Assembly (NCBI RefSeq): GCF_014158035.1
Contig: NZ_JACFXW010000001.1
Coordinates: forward strand, 2,232,001 to 2,296,000
Direction: 5' to 3'
Length of the DNA: 64,000 bases
Source of the DNA: Rhizobium sp. G21
GTDB lineage: Bacteria > Pseudomonadota > Alphaproteobacteria > Rhizobiales > Rhizobiaceae
Part shown: in pieces, positions 38,665-47,862 of the stretch
Numbering within the stretch: the first letter of the stretch is position 1
How the letters are laid out: every line of letters begins with the position of its first letter
Notes under the pieces: model-generated
Told to the model about the DNA's origin: nothing
The model's database searches: none
What the model saw: the letters and a program-made list of their open reading frames with translations, nothing else
Translations under genes and position numbers: made by a program

Positions 38665-39303
38665 TCAGGCCGTCTTTTCCTGCGACGGCATCGGCTTCAG
38701 GATGCTCATCAGCGCGCCATAGGGCAGAAGCATGAAAAGCGCGACCAGCATCTTCACCGTGAGGTCGCCCAGCGCCCAGGAAATCCAACGCGGCGCCTCC
38801 ATCGTCATCACGCCGAAGATCGGGGAGACGCCGAGGGCGAAGTCGTCATTGGGGCCGAGGAAGGAGAAAAAGGCCGCAAAGGACAGGCTGAAGAACAGGG
38901 CCGTGTCGAGCACCGAGCCGAACAGCGACGCCATCAGCGGCGCGCGCCACCAGGACATGCGGCGAAGCCGGTTGAACACGCTGATATCCAGCATCTGGCC
39001 GCAGAAGAAGGCCACGCCGGAGGCGATGGCGATGCGCGGCGCAGAGAACCACCAGGACAAAGTGACGCCGACCACGAAACCGGCGATGACCACCACACGG
39101 GCGTATTTCGGCCCGAACTGGCGATTGGTCAGATCGGTAATGAGGAAAGCCACCGGATAGGTGAAGGCGCCCCAGGTCAGCAGGTCGGCGAGGTTTACGC
39201 CGAACAGCGTCCCAGCCAGCGGATACTGGACGAGGATGTTGGAGGCGACGACCACGAGGGTCATCAGAATGACATAGACAGACGTATAGCGTTGAGCCTG
39301 CAT
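38665..39303 (-). CDS. queuosine precursor (preQ0) transporter, YhhQ/VUT family
   Basis: Membrane protein of 212 residues with about six hydrophobic segments, taking up preQ0/preQ1 for queuosine tRNA modification. Family pattern: SNILVQYPL near the start, FPVAFLITDLTN-like stretch (YPVAFLITDLTNRQFG), SWWRAPLMASLFGSVLDTALFFSLSF and PYGALMSILKP at the end. The start at 39303 is preceded by AGGA and a run of A. A preQ1-I-like fold overlaps this start region. It lies downstream of rpmB and its terminator. Confidence 0.88.
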   Translation of the reverse strand: MQAQRYTSVYVILMTLVVVASNILVQYPLAGTLFGVNLADLLTWGAFTYPVAFLITDLTNRQFGPKYARVVVIAGFVVGVTLSWWFSAPRIAIASGVAFFCGQMLDISVFNRLRRMSWWRAPLMASLFGSVLDTALFFSLSFAAFFSFLGPNDDFALGVSPIFGVMTMEAPRWISWALGDLTVKMLVALFMLLPYGALMSILKPMPSQEKTA

Positions 39304-39330
39304 TTTTTTATCCTGGGTGATGCCACCAGT
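39300..39330 (-). promoter_or_regulatory. candidate preQ1-I-like riboswitch overlapping the yhhQ start
   Basis: On the minus strand, CTGG (39329-39326) and CCAG (39316-39313) form a short stem around loop TGGCATCAC. The loop GCAT (39323-39320) complements ATGC at the start codon (39303-39300), with an A-rich linker between. This matches the order of a preQ1-I pseudoknot: stem, loop strand, a C after it, ACCC, AUAAAAAA, second strand. Bacillus preQ1-I has the comparable CACCC and ATAAAAAA segments. The site would hide the AGGA ribosome site and the start codon. A candidate only; a plain hairpin is possible. Confidence 0.4.
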
Positions 39331-39359
39331 TGGAGGACGGATCTGGATCGATAAAGCAC

Positions 39360-39393
39360 AAAGAGAAAAGGCCTGAACGACGCCGTTCAAGCC
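39360..39393 (-). terminator. intrinsic terminator of rpmB
   Basis: GGCCTGAACG (39370-39379) and CGTTCAAGCC (39384-39393) pair around ACGC. On the minus strand the stem is followed by TTTTCTCTTT, so it ends the rpmB transcript before the yhhQ leader. Confidence 0.8.
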
Positions 39394-39420
39394 CTCATCT
39401 CATGCATGCGCAGCCTGAAA

Positions 39421-39705
39421 TCAGGCGGCAGCCTTCTTGGCGATCTGGCGCTTCAGCAGGCGGGCGCGAACGGACAGTTCGCCTTCGTCGGCCTTGGCGA
39501 GAAACGCATCGAGACCACCGCGATGTTCGACCGAGCGGAGAGCCGCGGCGGACACGCGAAGACGGAAACGCTGGCCGAGCGCGTCGGAAATCAGCGTGAC
39601 GCTGCACAGGTTCGGCAGGAACCGGCGCTTGGTCTTGTTGTTCGCATGGCTAACATTGTTTCCCGACTGGACGGCCTTGCCGGTCAATTCGCAACAACGG
39701 GACAT
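39421..39705 (-). CDS. rpmB: 50S ribosomal protein L28
   Basis: 94 residues. The start [33 protein letters not shown] is the standard L28 N-terminus and the alphaproteobacterial tail ends RQIAKKAAA. Its promoter is visible at 39798-39826 and its terminator at 39360-39393, so it is a single-gene unit. It is divergent from a DUF3108 gene, a common arrangement in Hyphomicrobiales. Confidence 0.96.
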   Translation of the reverse strand: MSRCCELTGKAVQSGNNVSHANNKTKRRFLPNLCSVTLISDALGQRFRLRVSAAALRSVEHRGGLDAFLAKADEGELSVRARLLKRQIAKKAAA

Positions 39706-39797
39706 GATATCACCTATTCTTTTTCGAGCCCTACGACATGACTTTCCGGCCCGATAGTCGGGCCCGCGCGCCGCCGGCCTGTTTTGGAAGTTGCGGT

Positions 39798-39826
39798 TCC
39801 ATAGAGAGATGGCGCGGCCCTGTCAA
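39798..39826 (-). promoter_or_regulatory. sigma-70-type promoter for rpmB
   Basis: On the minus strand, TTGACA (39826-39821) is followed after exactly 17 bases by TATGGA (39803-39798), about 90 bases before the rpmB start. It is a near-consensus -35 with a good -10, fitting for a ribosomal protein gene. Confidence 0.75.
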
Positions 39827-39930
39827 GCCAAAGCGAGTGAAAGAGGCAAAAATCTCGACTCGCGGGACCCGAAACCCTGCTCACTGAACAGCGTAGAAAA
39901 ACCACATTGACCGCCTAACCGGTCTCGCAA

Positions 39931-40722
39931 ATGATCGTGACCGCCATGCAGAATCGCTTTTTCCGTCTCTTCGTCTCCGCCTTGATCGTCGCGGGCGCAT
40001 CCGTCGCGCGCGCAGAAGATCCCGTCAACACGGCCGAATTCAGCATCGCGCTCTCCGGCCTGCCGATCGCGAGGGCCGAATTCATCACGACGCTGCGCGA
40101 CAAGCGCTACGAAGTATCCGCCACGCTCAGAACCACCGGGCTCGCCCGCTTCATCACCAACACCAGAGCCAGGATCAAGGTCGACGGCCTTGCGGGTCGC
40201 AAGAGCTGGCGGCCGCGCGACTTCTCCTTCCACTACGATTACGGCCGCCGGTCGCGATCCTTCCAGACCCGCTTTCTGCATGATCAGGTGACCTCGTCCA
40301 CGATCACGCCCAAACCCGACTACAGCAAACGCAAGAATTGGGTGCCGACCCGGCCGGAAGATCTTCGCAACGTCACCGACCCCGTGACCGCCCTCATCGT
40401 TCCCGCGGCGAGCGAGCCCTGCCGCGCCATGGTCGGCGTGTTCGACGGGGAGGCGCGAATGAATTTGCGCCTTTCCCCAAAGCGGACCGACAGGTTCAAA
40501 GCGGCCGGTTACGACGGCGAGGTGACGGTCTGCTCGATCCGCTACGAGCCGGTGTCGGGCCATCGCCGCAAGAGCAAGGACATCGATTACATCAAGCAGC
40601 TCGCCAATATCGAAATCTGGTTTGCGAAGTCGGCCAAGCTCGATGTATATGCGCCTGTCTATCTCGCCGTGCCAACGAAATATGGGGTGATCAGCATCAC
40701 CGCCACGCGTTTCGAAGGATAG
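39931..40722 (+). CDS. DUF3108-containing exported protein
   Basis: 263 residues, with an N-terminal signal peptide (FFRLFVSALIVAGASVARAED) and a DUF3108 domain (FSIALSGLPIARAEF; YGRRSRSFQTRFL; PVTALIVPAASEPC; IEIWFAKSAKLDVYAPVYLAVPTKYG). The function of the family is unknown; its lipocalin-like repeat pattern and export suggest an envelope role. ATG 39946 is an alternative start and gives a more usual signal peptide. No strong ribosome site decides between them. Confidence 0.8.
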   Translation: MIVTAMQNRFFRLFVSALIVAGASVARAEDPVNTAEFSIALSGLPIARAEFITTLRDKRYEVSATLRTTGLARFITNTRARIKVDGLAGRKSWRPRDFSFHYDYGRRSRSFQTRFLHDQVTSSTITPKPDYSKRKNWVPTRPEDLRNVTDPVTALIVPAASEPCRAMVGVFDGEARMNLRLSPKRTDRFKAAGYDGEVTVCSIRYEPVSGHRRKSKDIDYIKQLANIEIWFAKSAKLDVYAPVYLAVPTKYGVISITATRFEG

Positions 40723-40744
40723 CGGCCGCTTTCGGGGGCTTTGA

Positions 40745-41632
40745 ATGACTCGCGCCACGCTGATCGGTTTTTCGGCCATCCTGATGTGGTCGCTGCTGGC
40801 GTTGATGACCGCCGCCTCCGGCAAGATGCCGCCGTTCCAGATGAACGCCGTCTGCTTCGCCATCGGCGCCCTGCCCGGTCTGCTGCTGTTCGCGGTCAAG
40901 CCGGAGCGGATGAAACTGCTGCGCCAACCCGCGCCTGTCTGGATCCTCGGCATTGTCGGGCTGTTCGGCTATCACTTTCTCTACTTCACCGCGCTGCGCA
41001 ACGCGCCGGCCGCCGACGCCAGCATGATCGCCTATCTCTGGCCGCTGTTCATCGTGCTCGGCTCGGCCATGCTGCCGGGCGAGAAACTGAAGGCGGTCCA
41101 TATTCTCGGCGCGCTGGCGGGGCTGGCGGGCGCGGGTCTGATCGTCTCGGCGCGCTCCACGGAAGGGGCGTCCGCCTTCAGCGAAGTGCAGTTGATGATC
41201 GGCTATGGCGCGGCCCTCGCCTGCGCCTTTTTCTGGTCGGGCTATTCGCTGATCAGCCGCAAATTCGGCTCGGCACCGACCGATGTCGTGACAGGCTTCT
41301 GCCTGGCGACGTCGCTGTTGTCGCTCGTCTGCCATCTGGCGCTCGAGACGACGGTCTGGCCGGACACGGCGACGGAATGGCTGGCGATCGCAGGTCTCGG
41401 GCTGCTGCCCGTGGGCGCCGCCTTCTATACCTGGGATTACGGGGTGAAGAAGGGCAATATCCAAATCCTCGGCGTCGCCAGCTATTCGGCGCCGGTGCTC
41501 TCGACGCTGGTGCTGATCGTCGCGGGCTTCACCGAACCGTCCTGGCGCATCCTGCTGGCCTGCCTGCTGGTCACAGGCGGGGCTCTGATCGCGGTCTCGG
41601 GATCGCTGTTTTCCAAGAAGCAACCGGCCTAG
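40745..41632 (+). CDS. DMT-superfamily EamA transporter (YddG-like)
   Basis: Inner-membrane exporter of 295 residues with ten predicted hydrophobic segments in two EamA halves (ATLIGFSAILMWSLLALM; ASMIAYLWPLFIVLGSAMLPGE; VASYSAPVLSTLVLIVAG). The pattern resembles the aromatic amino-acid exporter YddG, but substrate assignment within this family is weak. Two bases separate its stop from the gluQ start. Confidence 0.82.
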   Translation: MTRATLIGFSAILMWSLLALMTAASGKMPPFQMNAVCFAIGALPGLLLFAVKPERMKLLRQPAPVWILGIVGLFGYHFLYFTALRNAPAADASMIAYLWPLFIVLGSAMLPGEKLKAVHILGALAGLAGAGLIVSARSTEGASAFSEVQLMIGYGAALACAFFWSGYSLISRKFGSAPTDVVTGFCLATSLLSLVCHLALETTVWPDTATEWLAIAGLGLLPVGAAFYTWDYGVKKGNIQILGVASYSAPVLSTLVLIVAGFTEPSWRILLACLLVTGGALIAVSGSLFSKKQPA

Positions 41633-41634
41633 AC

Positions 41635-42501
41635 ATGACGCCGGTCTTCCGCTTCGCGCCCAGTCCGAACGGAGAACTTCATCTCGGCCATGCGCTGTCG
41701 GCGATCCTCAATCACGACATGGCCCGCGAGACGAATGGCCGCTTCCTGCTGCGCATCGAAGATATCGACCCCCAGCGCTGCCGGCCGGAATTCGAGACGC
41801 TGATTTTCGAGGATCTTCGCTGGCTGGGGTTGGACTGGGAAGAGCCCGTGCGCCGACAATCCGAGCATGTCGACGTCTATCGCGATGCTTTGGAGAGGCT
41901 GCGCGGCATGGGCGTCGTCTATCCCGCCTTCCTGTCCCGCGCCGAGGTCAAGCGCCGGGTGGCGGACAGGGAGGCGCAGGGCGGCGACTGGCCGCGCGAT
42001 CCCGACGGCACGCCGCTCTACCCCACCGAAGAGCGCGATCTGGACCCGGCCGTCGCGGCGGCGCGAATCGAAGCGGGCGAGCGGCATCTCTGGCGTCTCG
42101 ACATGGAACGGGCGCTTGCGCGTCTCGGGTCAGAAAAGCTGGCTTGGCTGGAAACGGGGGCAGCCGCGCCCGAACACATCCCCGCCGATCCCTCTCTCTG
42201 GGGAGACGTGGCGCTGTGGCGCTGGGACGCGCCGTCGAGCTATCATCTCTCAGTGGTGGTGGACGACGCGCTGCAGGGCGTGACGCATGTGGTGCGCGGG
42301 CGTGATCTCTATTGGTCGACACCGGTTCACAGGCTGCTGCAACGCCTCCTCGATCTGCCCGCGCCGACCTATCTGCATCATCGGCTGCTCACCGACGAGA
42401 GCGGCCAGAAACTATCGAAGAGCCTGCAATCGACCGGGCTACGTGCGCTCGGGCAGGCGGGCGGGACGCCCTCAGACATCCGCCGCCGGATCGGGCTCTG
42501 A
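41635..42501 (+). CDS. gluQ: glutamyl-Q tRNA(Asp) synthetase
   Basis: Truncated glutamyl-tRNA synthetase paralogue of 288 residues that attaches glutamate to queuosine in tRNA-Asp. HIGH-type motif RFAPSPNGELHLGHALSAI, RIEDIDPQRCRPEF, and the KMSKS counterpart DESGQKLSKSLQSTG. It lacks the anticodon-binding domain, as expected. It is notable that a preQ0 transporter is encoded close by, so two steps of queuosine biology are in the same neighbourhood. The 3' end overlaps the convergent YihY gene by 30 bases. Confidence 0.92.
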   Translation: MTPVFRFAPSPNGELHLGHALSAILNHDMARETNGRFLLRIEDIDPQRCRPEFETLIFEDLRWLGLDWEEPVRRQSEHVDVYRDALERLRGMGVVYPAFLSRAEVKRRVADREAQGGDWPRDPDGTPLYPTEERDLDPAVAAARIEAGERHLWRLDMERALARLGSEKLAWLETGAAAPEHIPADPSLWGDVALWRWDAPSSYHLSVVVDDALQGVTHVVRGRDLYWSTPVHRLLQRLLDLPAPTYLHHRLLTDESGQKLSKSLQSTGLRALGQAGGTPSDIRRRIGL

Positions 42502-43371
42502 AGTGGGAGAACCGCTGATGCTGCGTTTGATCAGCCGGCGGACGCGATATTTCATCAGCGCCGCGTTGATCTCCGCGCCCAGCATCAGGATCACGCCGAG
42601 CATATAGAGAAAAACCAGCGCGATCATGATCGAGGCCAGGCCGGCATAGGTGGCGGCGTAATTGGCGAAGGTGGAGAGATAGTAGCCGAACACCTGGGCG
42701 GCCGCATACCAGGCGATGATGGTCAACACGATGCCCGGCAGCACGTCGAGGAAACTGCGCTTGCCGGCCGGCAGGAAGAGATGGGCGACGAAGAGCACGA
42801 TCAGTATGGTGGCGAGCGCGCCCCAGACGCTCCAATTGTCGATCAGCGTCATCAGATCCGAGGCGATGGGAATGAAGCGGCCGGCGAAATGCACGGCGAG
42901 CGGCGCCGCCACCAGAAAGGCCGACAGCAGAACGAGCGCCATCACCGCCGCCAGCACATAACCCAGACTGATCATGCGGGTGATGTACCAGCGACGGGGA
43001 TCATAGACGCGATAGGCGCGGTTCATGGAGATGCGCAGCGCCTCGACGCCGTTGGAGGCGAAGTAGAAGGCGGCAAGAACAGAGATGGTCAACAGCCCGC
43101 CGCGCGGGATGGTCAGCACCTGCACGACTTCCTTGGAAATCGGCTCGGCGATCAGAGCCGGCAGATTGTCGAAGATCAGATGCACGGCGGTTTCGGAAAA
43201 TTCGTCCGCCCCCAGAAAAGATGCGAGCGTCGCCCCGAAAATCAGAAACGGGAAAATCGCGAGCAGCGCCGACAGGGCCACGTGACTGGCCATGGCCCAG
43301 CCGTCATCCTCGCTGAAATGCCAGAAGGCGTCGAACCCTACTTTCCAGGCCAGTCTTACGGCTGCCGGCAT
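42472..43371 (-). CDS. YihY/BrkB-family inner-membrane protein (UPF0761)
   Basis: About 299 residues with six hydrophobic segments. Family landmarks: DDGWAMASHVALSALLAIFPFLIF, YFASNGVEALRISMNRAY, GYYLSTFANYAATYAGLASIMIALVFLYMLGVILMLGAEINAAL (the last is the most conserved region). It was once misassigned as RNase BN; the true function is unknown. ATG 43371 gives the standard N-terminus; the frame is open further upstream without similarity. Confidence 0.87.
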   Translation of the reverse strand: MPAAVRLAWKVGFDAFWHFSEDDGWAMASHVALSALLAIFPFLIFGATLASFLGADEFSETAVHLIFDNLPALIAEPISKEVVQVLTIPRGGLLTISVLAAFYFASNGVEALRISMNRAYRVYDPRRWYITRMISLGYVLAAVMALVLLSAFLVAAPLAVHFAGRFIPIASDLMTLIDNWSVWGALATILIVLFVAHLFLPAGKRSFLDVLPGIVLTIIAWYAAAQVFGYYLSTFANYAATYAGLASIMIALVFLYMLGVILMLGAEINAALMKYRVRRLIKRSISGSPTSEPDPAADV

Positions 43372-43449
43372 TCGATCTCCACGTCTTTTCTCCCGGGCGT
43401 AAAGCGAATATGGGAAGGCGAGGCTCCTTTGTACAGGAAAAGCGTCGAA

Positions 43450-44283
43450 ATGACTGAAAAGCCTAGCATCATCGTCACGGGCGCCTCGAGCGGCATCGGC
43501 GCCTATTGCGCCCGCGCCCTGAAAACCGAGGGATGGCGGGTCTTTGCGACCGTCCGGAAAGAAGAAGATCGCACGAGTCTCGAGGCCGATGGCGTCGAGA
43601 CCTTCCTGATGGATTACACGCAAGTCGACACGATCGACGCTCTGGTGGGCGATGTGCTGGCGCGAACCGGTGGAACGCTGGATGCGCTGTTCAACAACGG
43701 CGCCTATGGTCAACCGGGCGCGGTCGAGGATTTGACCACCGAGGTGCTGAGACGACAATTTGACTCGAATTTTTTCGGCTGGCACGAACTGACGCGTCGC
43801 GTGATCCCGGTCATGCGCCGCCAAGGCCACGGCCGCATCGTGCAATGCTCCTCGATTCTCGGCCTGGTCCCCTATCCCTGGCGCGGAGCCTACAATGCCT
43901 CCAAGCACGCGTTGGAAGCACTGTCGCTGACCATGGCGATGGAGCTTTACGGCTCCGGCATCCATGTTTCGCTTCTGGAACCCGGCCCGATCGAATCACG
44001 TTTCACGGCCAATGCGCTTGCTCATGTCGAGGCCAATATTGATCTCCAAGGGTCCGTTCATCGTAAGGAATACGAGAGGCAGTTGGCCCGTCTGAGAGGC
44101 GAGCGAACCGGCATGAAGGGTAAGCTCGGCCCCGACGCCGTCTATCGGGATCTGCGCCACGCCTTGACGTCGCCGCGGCCGAAGCCGCATTATGTCATCA
44201 CACGACCGGCCAGGCAGGGCGTTCTGCTGAAACGGCTTCTGCCGGCGGGGCTGTTTTACAAACTGCTGGCCCGGCTGGGTTGA
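43450..44283 (+). CDS. short-chain dehydrogenase/reductase
   Basis: Classical SDR of 277 residues. Cofactor motif TGASSGIG near residue 10, NNGAYG in place of NNAG, catalytic Ser in CSSILGLV and YxxxK in YNASKHA. The proline-rich C-terminus (RPARQGVLLKRLLPAG) is seen in the SDR that precedes the HIG1-like protein in related genomes. The substrate is unknown. It starts 78 bases from the divergent YihY gene, so they share a promoter region. Confidence 0.85.
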   Translation: MTEKPSIIVTGASSGIGAYCARALKTEGWRVFATVRKEEDRTSLEADGVETFLMDYTQVDTIDALVGDVLARTGGTLDALFNNGAYGQPGAVEDLTTEVLRRQFDSNFFGWHELTRRVIPVMRRQGHGRIVQCSSILGLVPYPWRGAYNASKHALEALSLTMAMELYGSGIHVSLLEPGPIESRFTANALAHVEANIDLQGSVHRKEYERQLARLRGERTGMKGKLGPDAVYRDLRHALTSPRPKPHYVITRPARQGVLLKRLLPAGLFYKLLARLG

Positions 44284-44297
44284 GATTGGATTTTTCG

Positions 44298-44506
44298 ATG
44301 GGCACAGTCACCTATTTCGCCGCCATCGTCGTCATGTTCCTCGTTGTCGTCGTGCTCGGGCGCGGCCTCTACAACATGATGGTGGGCGGCAACGGCAACA
44401 CCTCCAACAAGCTGATGCAGTTGCGCATCGTGCTGCAGGCGATCGCAGTGGCGCTGATCATGCTGACGCTGTGGCTGACCGGTGGCGGTCGCTCCTTATA
44501 TGGTGA
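44298..44506 (+). CDS. HIG1-like twin-transmembrane protein (3' end broken)
   Basis: Small inner-membrane protein of about 69 residues with two hydrophobic helices (YFAAIVVMFLVVVVLG; IVLQAIAVALIMLTLWL) linked by NMMVGGNGNTSNKLMQLR, the pattern of alphaproteobacterial HIG1 proteins connected with cytochrome oxidase assembly. The annotated frame runs on over the next gene. One added base near 44485 gives a stop at 44504-44506 overlapping the cobO-type start, as in related operons. Confidence 0.7.
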
Positions 44507-45078
44507 AGCTCAACAAGATCTATACCCGCACCGGCGACGACGGCACGACGGGGCTGGCCATCGGCCCGCGGCGGCTGAAATCCGACCTGCGCATCGAGGC
44601 CTTCGGCGCGATCGACGAGACCAATTCCGCCATTGGGCTGGCCATTCTTCATTGCGCTGAACGCGTCGAACTGGCAGCCGCGCTCCGCCGCATCCAGAAC
44701 GACCTCTTCGATCTCGGCGCGGACCTCGCTACGCCCGAGACCGGCGAACCGCTGGCCTGGGAGCCGCTGCGCATCCTGCCTGCCCAGGTCGCTTGGCTCG
44801 AAGGCGAAATCGATCGGCTCAATGACGGGCTGGCGCCGCTCAACTCCTTCATCCTGCCGGGCGGATCGGCGCTGTCGGCCCATCTGCACATGGCCCGCAC
44901 CATCGCGCGCCGGGCCGAGCGGGTGATGGTGGCGTTGCGCGACGGCCAGCAGGAGATCGTTAATGCGGAAGCGCTGAAATATGCGAACCGACTGTCGGAT
45001 TACCTGTTCGTGGCCTCCCGTCACGCCAATCAGCACGGGCGCGACGATATTCTCTGGGTTCCCGGCAAGAACAGGTAA
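44500..45078 (+). CDS. PduO-type cob(I)alamin adenosyltransferase
   Basis: Adenosylates corrinoids to coenzyme B12; 192 residues. Motif 1 KLNKIYTRTGDDGTTGL binds ATP, FGAIDETNSAIGL is motif 2, and the C-terminal NRLSDYLFVASRHANQ motif is complete. It starts within the end of the HIG1-like gene and is 15 bases before the rhomboid gene. It would serve B12-dependent enzymes such as methylmalonyl-CoA mutase elsewhere in the genome. Confidence 0.92.
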   Translation: MVKLNKIYTRTGDDGTTGLAIGPRRLKSDLRIEAFGAIDETNSAIGLAILHCAERVELAAALRRIQNDLFDLGADLATPETGEPLAWEPLRILPAQVAWLEGEIDRLNDGLAPLNSFILPGGSALSAHLHMARTIARRAERVMVALRDGQQEIVNAEALKYANRLSDYLFVASRHANQHGRDDILWVPGKNR

Positions 45079-45093
45079 GGGCTGATCAGGCGC

Positions 45094-45861
45094 ATGTTCG
45101 TTCCCATCTATGACGTCAATGCGCTCAAACATATCCGCCTGCAATATGTGACGCTTGCCCTGATCGCGCTCAACACCATCATGTGGCTCGCGACCGGATT
45201 TCTGGCGACCGAGGATTTTGCGGCGGAGGCTTCGCTCGGCCTCGGCTTCATCCCGGCTCTCATCCATGACTATGCGGTGCTCGACGCAGACCTCAAGATC
45301 GCGCCCGAGGGCGCGACCTACATAACCTATGCCTTCCTGCATGGCTCCTTCATGCATCTGGCCAGCAATATGCTGTTTCTCTGGGTGTTCGGCGACAATG
45401 TCGAGGACGCCATGGGGCATGTGCGCTTCATCCTCTTCTATCTGCTGTGCGCCGCCGCCGGCGCCTGGCTGCACGGCATGGTGCTGCCGCAATCCGACGG
45501 GCCGCTGATCGGCGCCTCCGGGGCGATCTCGGGCGTCGTCGCGTCCTATTTCTTCCTGCATCCGCGCGTCCGGGTCTGGGTGCTGATTCTCTGGCGTTTT
45601 CCGCTGCCGCTGCCGGCCTTCATTCCGCTGATCTTCTGGATCGGCCAGCAATTCTACATGCTTCTGGTCGATGCCGACGGATCGGTGTCCTGGGCGGCCC
45701 ATGTCGGCGGCATCATCGCCGGCATCGTGCTGACGCCTTTGCTCAAGCGGCGGGAAACACCGCTTTTGGACAGGCAGATCGTCAAGCCCGCCGGCGTGGA
45801 ACTCGCGACTGACGAAAAAACGCCGCCGGGCGACGACGCGCCGCGCTGGGGTCGCGGATAA
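45094..45861 (+). CDS. rhomboid-family intramembrane serine protease
   Basis: 255 residues with about six transmembrane helices. The catalytic Ser lies in LIGASGAISGVVASYFFLHP and the His in SWAAHVGGIIAGI. HGSFMHLASNMLFLWVFGDNVEDAMG is the conserved loop-helix region. It belongs to the conserved run SDR/HIG1/ATR/rhomboid before etfBA. The substrate is unknown. Confidence 0.9.
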   Translation: MFVPIYDVNALKHIRLQYVTLALIALNTIMWLATGFLATEDFAAEASLGLGFIPALIHDYAVLDADLKIAPEGATYITYAFLHGSFMHLASNMLFLWVFGDNVEDAMGHVRFILFYLLCAAAGAWLHGMVLPQSDGPLIGASGAISGVVASYFFLHPRVRVWVLILWRFPLPLPAFIPLIFWIGQQFYMLLVDADGSVSWAAHVGGIIAGIVLTPLLKRRETPLLDRQIVKPAGVELATDEKTPPGDDAPRWGRG

Positions 45862-45888
45862 AATCGATTTGGTCCCGAGATCGCGCTG

Positions 45889-45917
45889 TTGACGCTCCTG
45901 CAGGCCGCCTATATTCC
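45889..45917 (+). promoter_or_regulatory. candidate promoter for etfBA
   Basis: TTGACG (45889-45894), 17-base spacer, TATTCC (45912-45917), in the 200-base gap after the rhomboid gene and about 145 bases before etfB. The fit is moderate; nothing else is visible in this gap except the AGGAAGGG ribosome site of etfB. Confidence 0.45.
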
Positions 45918-46061
45918 CATTGCGACATCTGTTTCGGACGGCTCGCCAGCCTCTTCCGCCTCGCGAATGGCAGAATCGTGCTGGAAACTGACGCCGATAG
46001 ACAAATGAACCGAGCGAAGATGGCGCATTTTCGCCAGCAGAGCTGAATAGGAAGGGAACCC

Positions 46062-46811
46062 ATGAAAATCCTCGTGACCGTCAAGCGCGTGGTCGATTAC
46101 AACGTCAAGATCCGGGTGAAAGCCGATGGTTCGGGCGTCGAACTCGCCAATGTGAAGATGTCGATGAATCCCTTCGACGAAATCTCCGTCGAGGAAGCGC
46201 TGCGTCTCAAGGAAGCCGGCAAGGCGAGCGAAGTCGTCGTCGTCTCCGTGGGTCCGGCCAAGGCCGAGGAAACCCTGCGCACGGCGCTGGCCATGGGCGC
46301 GGACCGCGCAATCCTCGTCGAGACCGACGCGGAAACCGAGCCGCTGGCCGTCGCCAAGATCGTCAAGGGCGTGGCGGAAGCCGAACAGCCGGGTCTGGTG
46401 ATCGTCGGCAAGCAGGCGATCGACGACGATTCCAACCAGACCGGCCAGATGCTGTCGGCGCTGCTCGGCTGGCCGCAGGCGACTTTCGCCTCCAAGGTCG
46501 AAATCAAGGACGGCTCCGCCGACATCACCCGTGAAGTCGACGGCGGCCTGCAGACCATCAATGTCAAGCTGCCGGCCGTGGTGACCTCGGATCTCCGCCT
46601 CAACGAGCCGCGCTACGCCTCGCTGCCCAACATCATGAAGGCCAAGAAGAAGCCGCTCGACAAGAAGAGCCCGGCCGACTTCGGCGTCGACATCGCGCCG
46701 CGCCTGAAGGTCGTCAAGACCGAAGAGCCGGGCGGCCGCAAGGCGGGCGTCAAGGTCAAGACCGTCGCCGAGCTGGTCGAAAAGCTCAAGACCGAAGCCG
46801 GCGTTCTCTAA
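46062..46811 (+). CDS. etfB: electron transfer flavoprotein beta subunit
   Basis: 249 residues. [23 protein letters not shown] is the standard ETF-beta start; [27 protein letters not shown] and [24 protein letters not shown] are the FAD/AMP-binding stretches. With EtfA it passes electrons from acyl-CoA and other dehydrogenases to ETF-ubiquinone oxidoreductase. AGGAAGGG precedes the start; etfA begins 22 bases downstream. Confidence 0.95.
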   Translation: MKILVTVKRVVDYNVKIRVKADGSGVELANVKMSMNPFDEISVEEALRLKEAGKASEVVVVSVGPAKAEETLRTALAMGADRAILVETDAETEPLAVAKIVKGVAEAEQPGLVIVGKQAIDDDSNQTGQMLSALLGWPQATFASKVEIKDGSADITREVDGGLQTINVKLPAVVTSDLRLNEPRYASLPNIMKAKKKPLDKKSPADFGVDIAPRLKVVKTEEPGGRKAGVKVKTVAELVEKLKTEAGVL

Positions 46812-46833
46812 TTCCAGGAAAGGGACAAGACAG

Positions 46834-47762
46834 ATGGCAATCCTTCTTCTCGCCGATCACGACAATTCCACCCTTTCCGACCAGACCGCCAAGGCGCTGA
46901 CCGCGGCCGCCCAGATCGGCGGCGACGTGCATGTGCTGGTCGCCGGCAAGGGTGTTTCCTCCGTGGCCGAACAGGCCGCCAAGCTGGCCGGCGTCGCCAA
47001 GGTGCTGACCGCCGACGGCGACGACTACGCCCATCAGCTGGCCGAGCCGCTGGCCGCGCTGATCGTGTCGCTGGCTCCTGCCTATGACGTGATCCTGTCG
47101 GCCGCCACCGCGACCGGCAAGAACGTCTCGCCGCGCGTGGCCGCGCTTCTCGACGTCGCCCAGGTGTCGGAAATCATCGAAGTGGTTTCCGCAGACACGT
47201 TCAAGCGCCCGATCTATGCCGGCAACGCCATTCAGACCGTGCAGTCCACCGACGCTAAAAAGTGATCACCGTCCGCACCGCGGGCTTCGCCGCAGCTTCC
47301 GAAGGCGGCTCCGCCGCGGTCGAAGCGGTGGCCGGCGCCGGCAATCCCGGTATCTCCAGCCACGTCGCCGACGCGCTGTCGTCGTCGGACCGTCCGGAGC
47401 TCACCTCGGCCAAGATCATCGTGTCGGGCGGCCGCGCCGTCGGTTCTGCCGAGAAGTTCCGGGAAGTCATCCTGCCCGTGGCCGACAAGCTCGGCGCGGC
47501 CGTCGGCGCGTCGCGCGCCGCCGTGGACGCCGGCTACGCGCCGAACGACTGGCAGGTCGGCCAGACCGGCAAGGTCGTGGCTCCGCAGCTCTACATCGCC
47601 TGCGGCATTTCCGGCGCCATCCAGCATCTCGCCGGCATGAAGGACTCCAAGATCATCGTCGCGATCAACAAGGACGAGGAAGCGCCGATCTTCCAGGTTG
47701 CCGACTATGGCTTGGTCGGCGACATCTTCGAGATCCTGCCGGAACTCGAAAAGGCGCTCTGA
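46834..47762 (+). CDS. etfA: electron transfer flavoprotein alpha subunit (frame broken once)
   Basis: About 310 residues. N-terminal part [23 protein letters not shown]; the C-terminal FAD domain has [50 protein letters not shown]. The break is in the five-A run 47257-47261: a sixth A gives [14 protein letters not shown]. EtfB is perfectly intact next door, and ETF is central to fatty-acid and amino-acid oxidation, so an error in the sequence is the best explanation. Confidence 0.92.
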
Positions 47763-47828
47763 TCGCCGCGACCCGCTTCTTCGCACCTGCAAAAAACGCT
47801 GGCGCGGGGAGCATAAGGGAAGTATCAA

Positions 47829-47862
47829 AATGGCCGGGCTTGCGAAAGCAGCGCCGGCCATT
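47829..47862 (+). promoter_or_regulatory. stem-loop with a GAAA tetraloop between etfA and hbdA
   Basis: AATGGCCGG (47829-47837) pairs with CCGGCCATT (47854-47862); inside, TGC-GAAA-GCA (47841-47850) forms a small stem with a GNRA loop. No T-run follows. It may stabilise the etfBA message or be part of the hbdA leader. Confidence 0.5.

Noticed and set aside
42472..42501. 30-base overlap of gluQ and the YihY gene as a sign of an annotation error
   Set aside because: Both C-termini are supported by their frames and convergent tail overlap is tolerated; no change needed.
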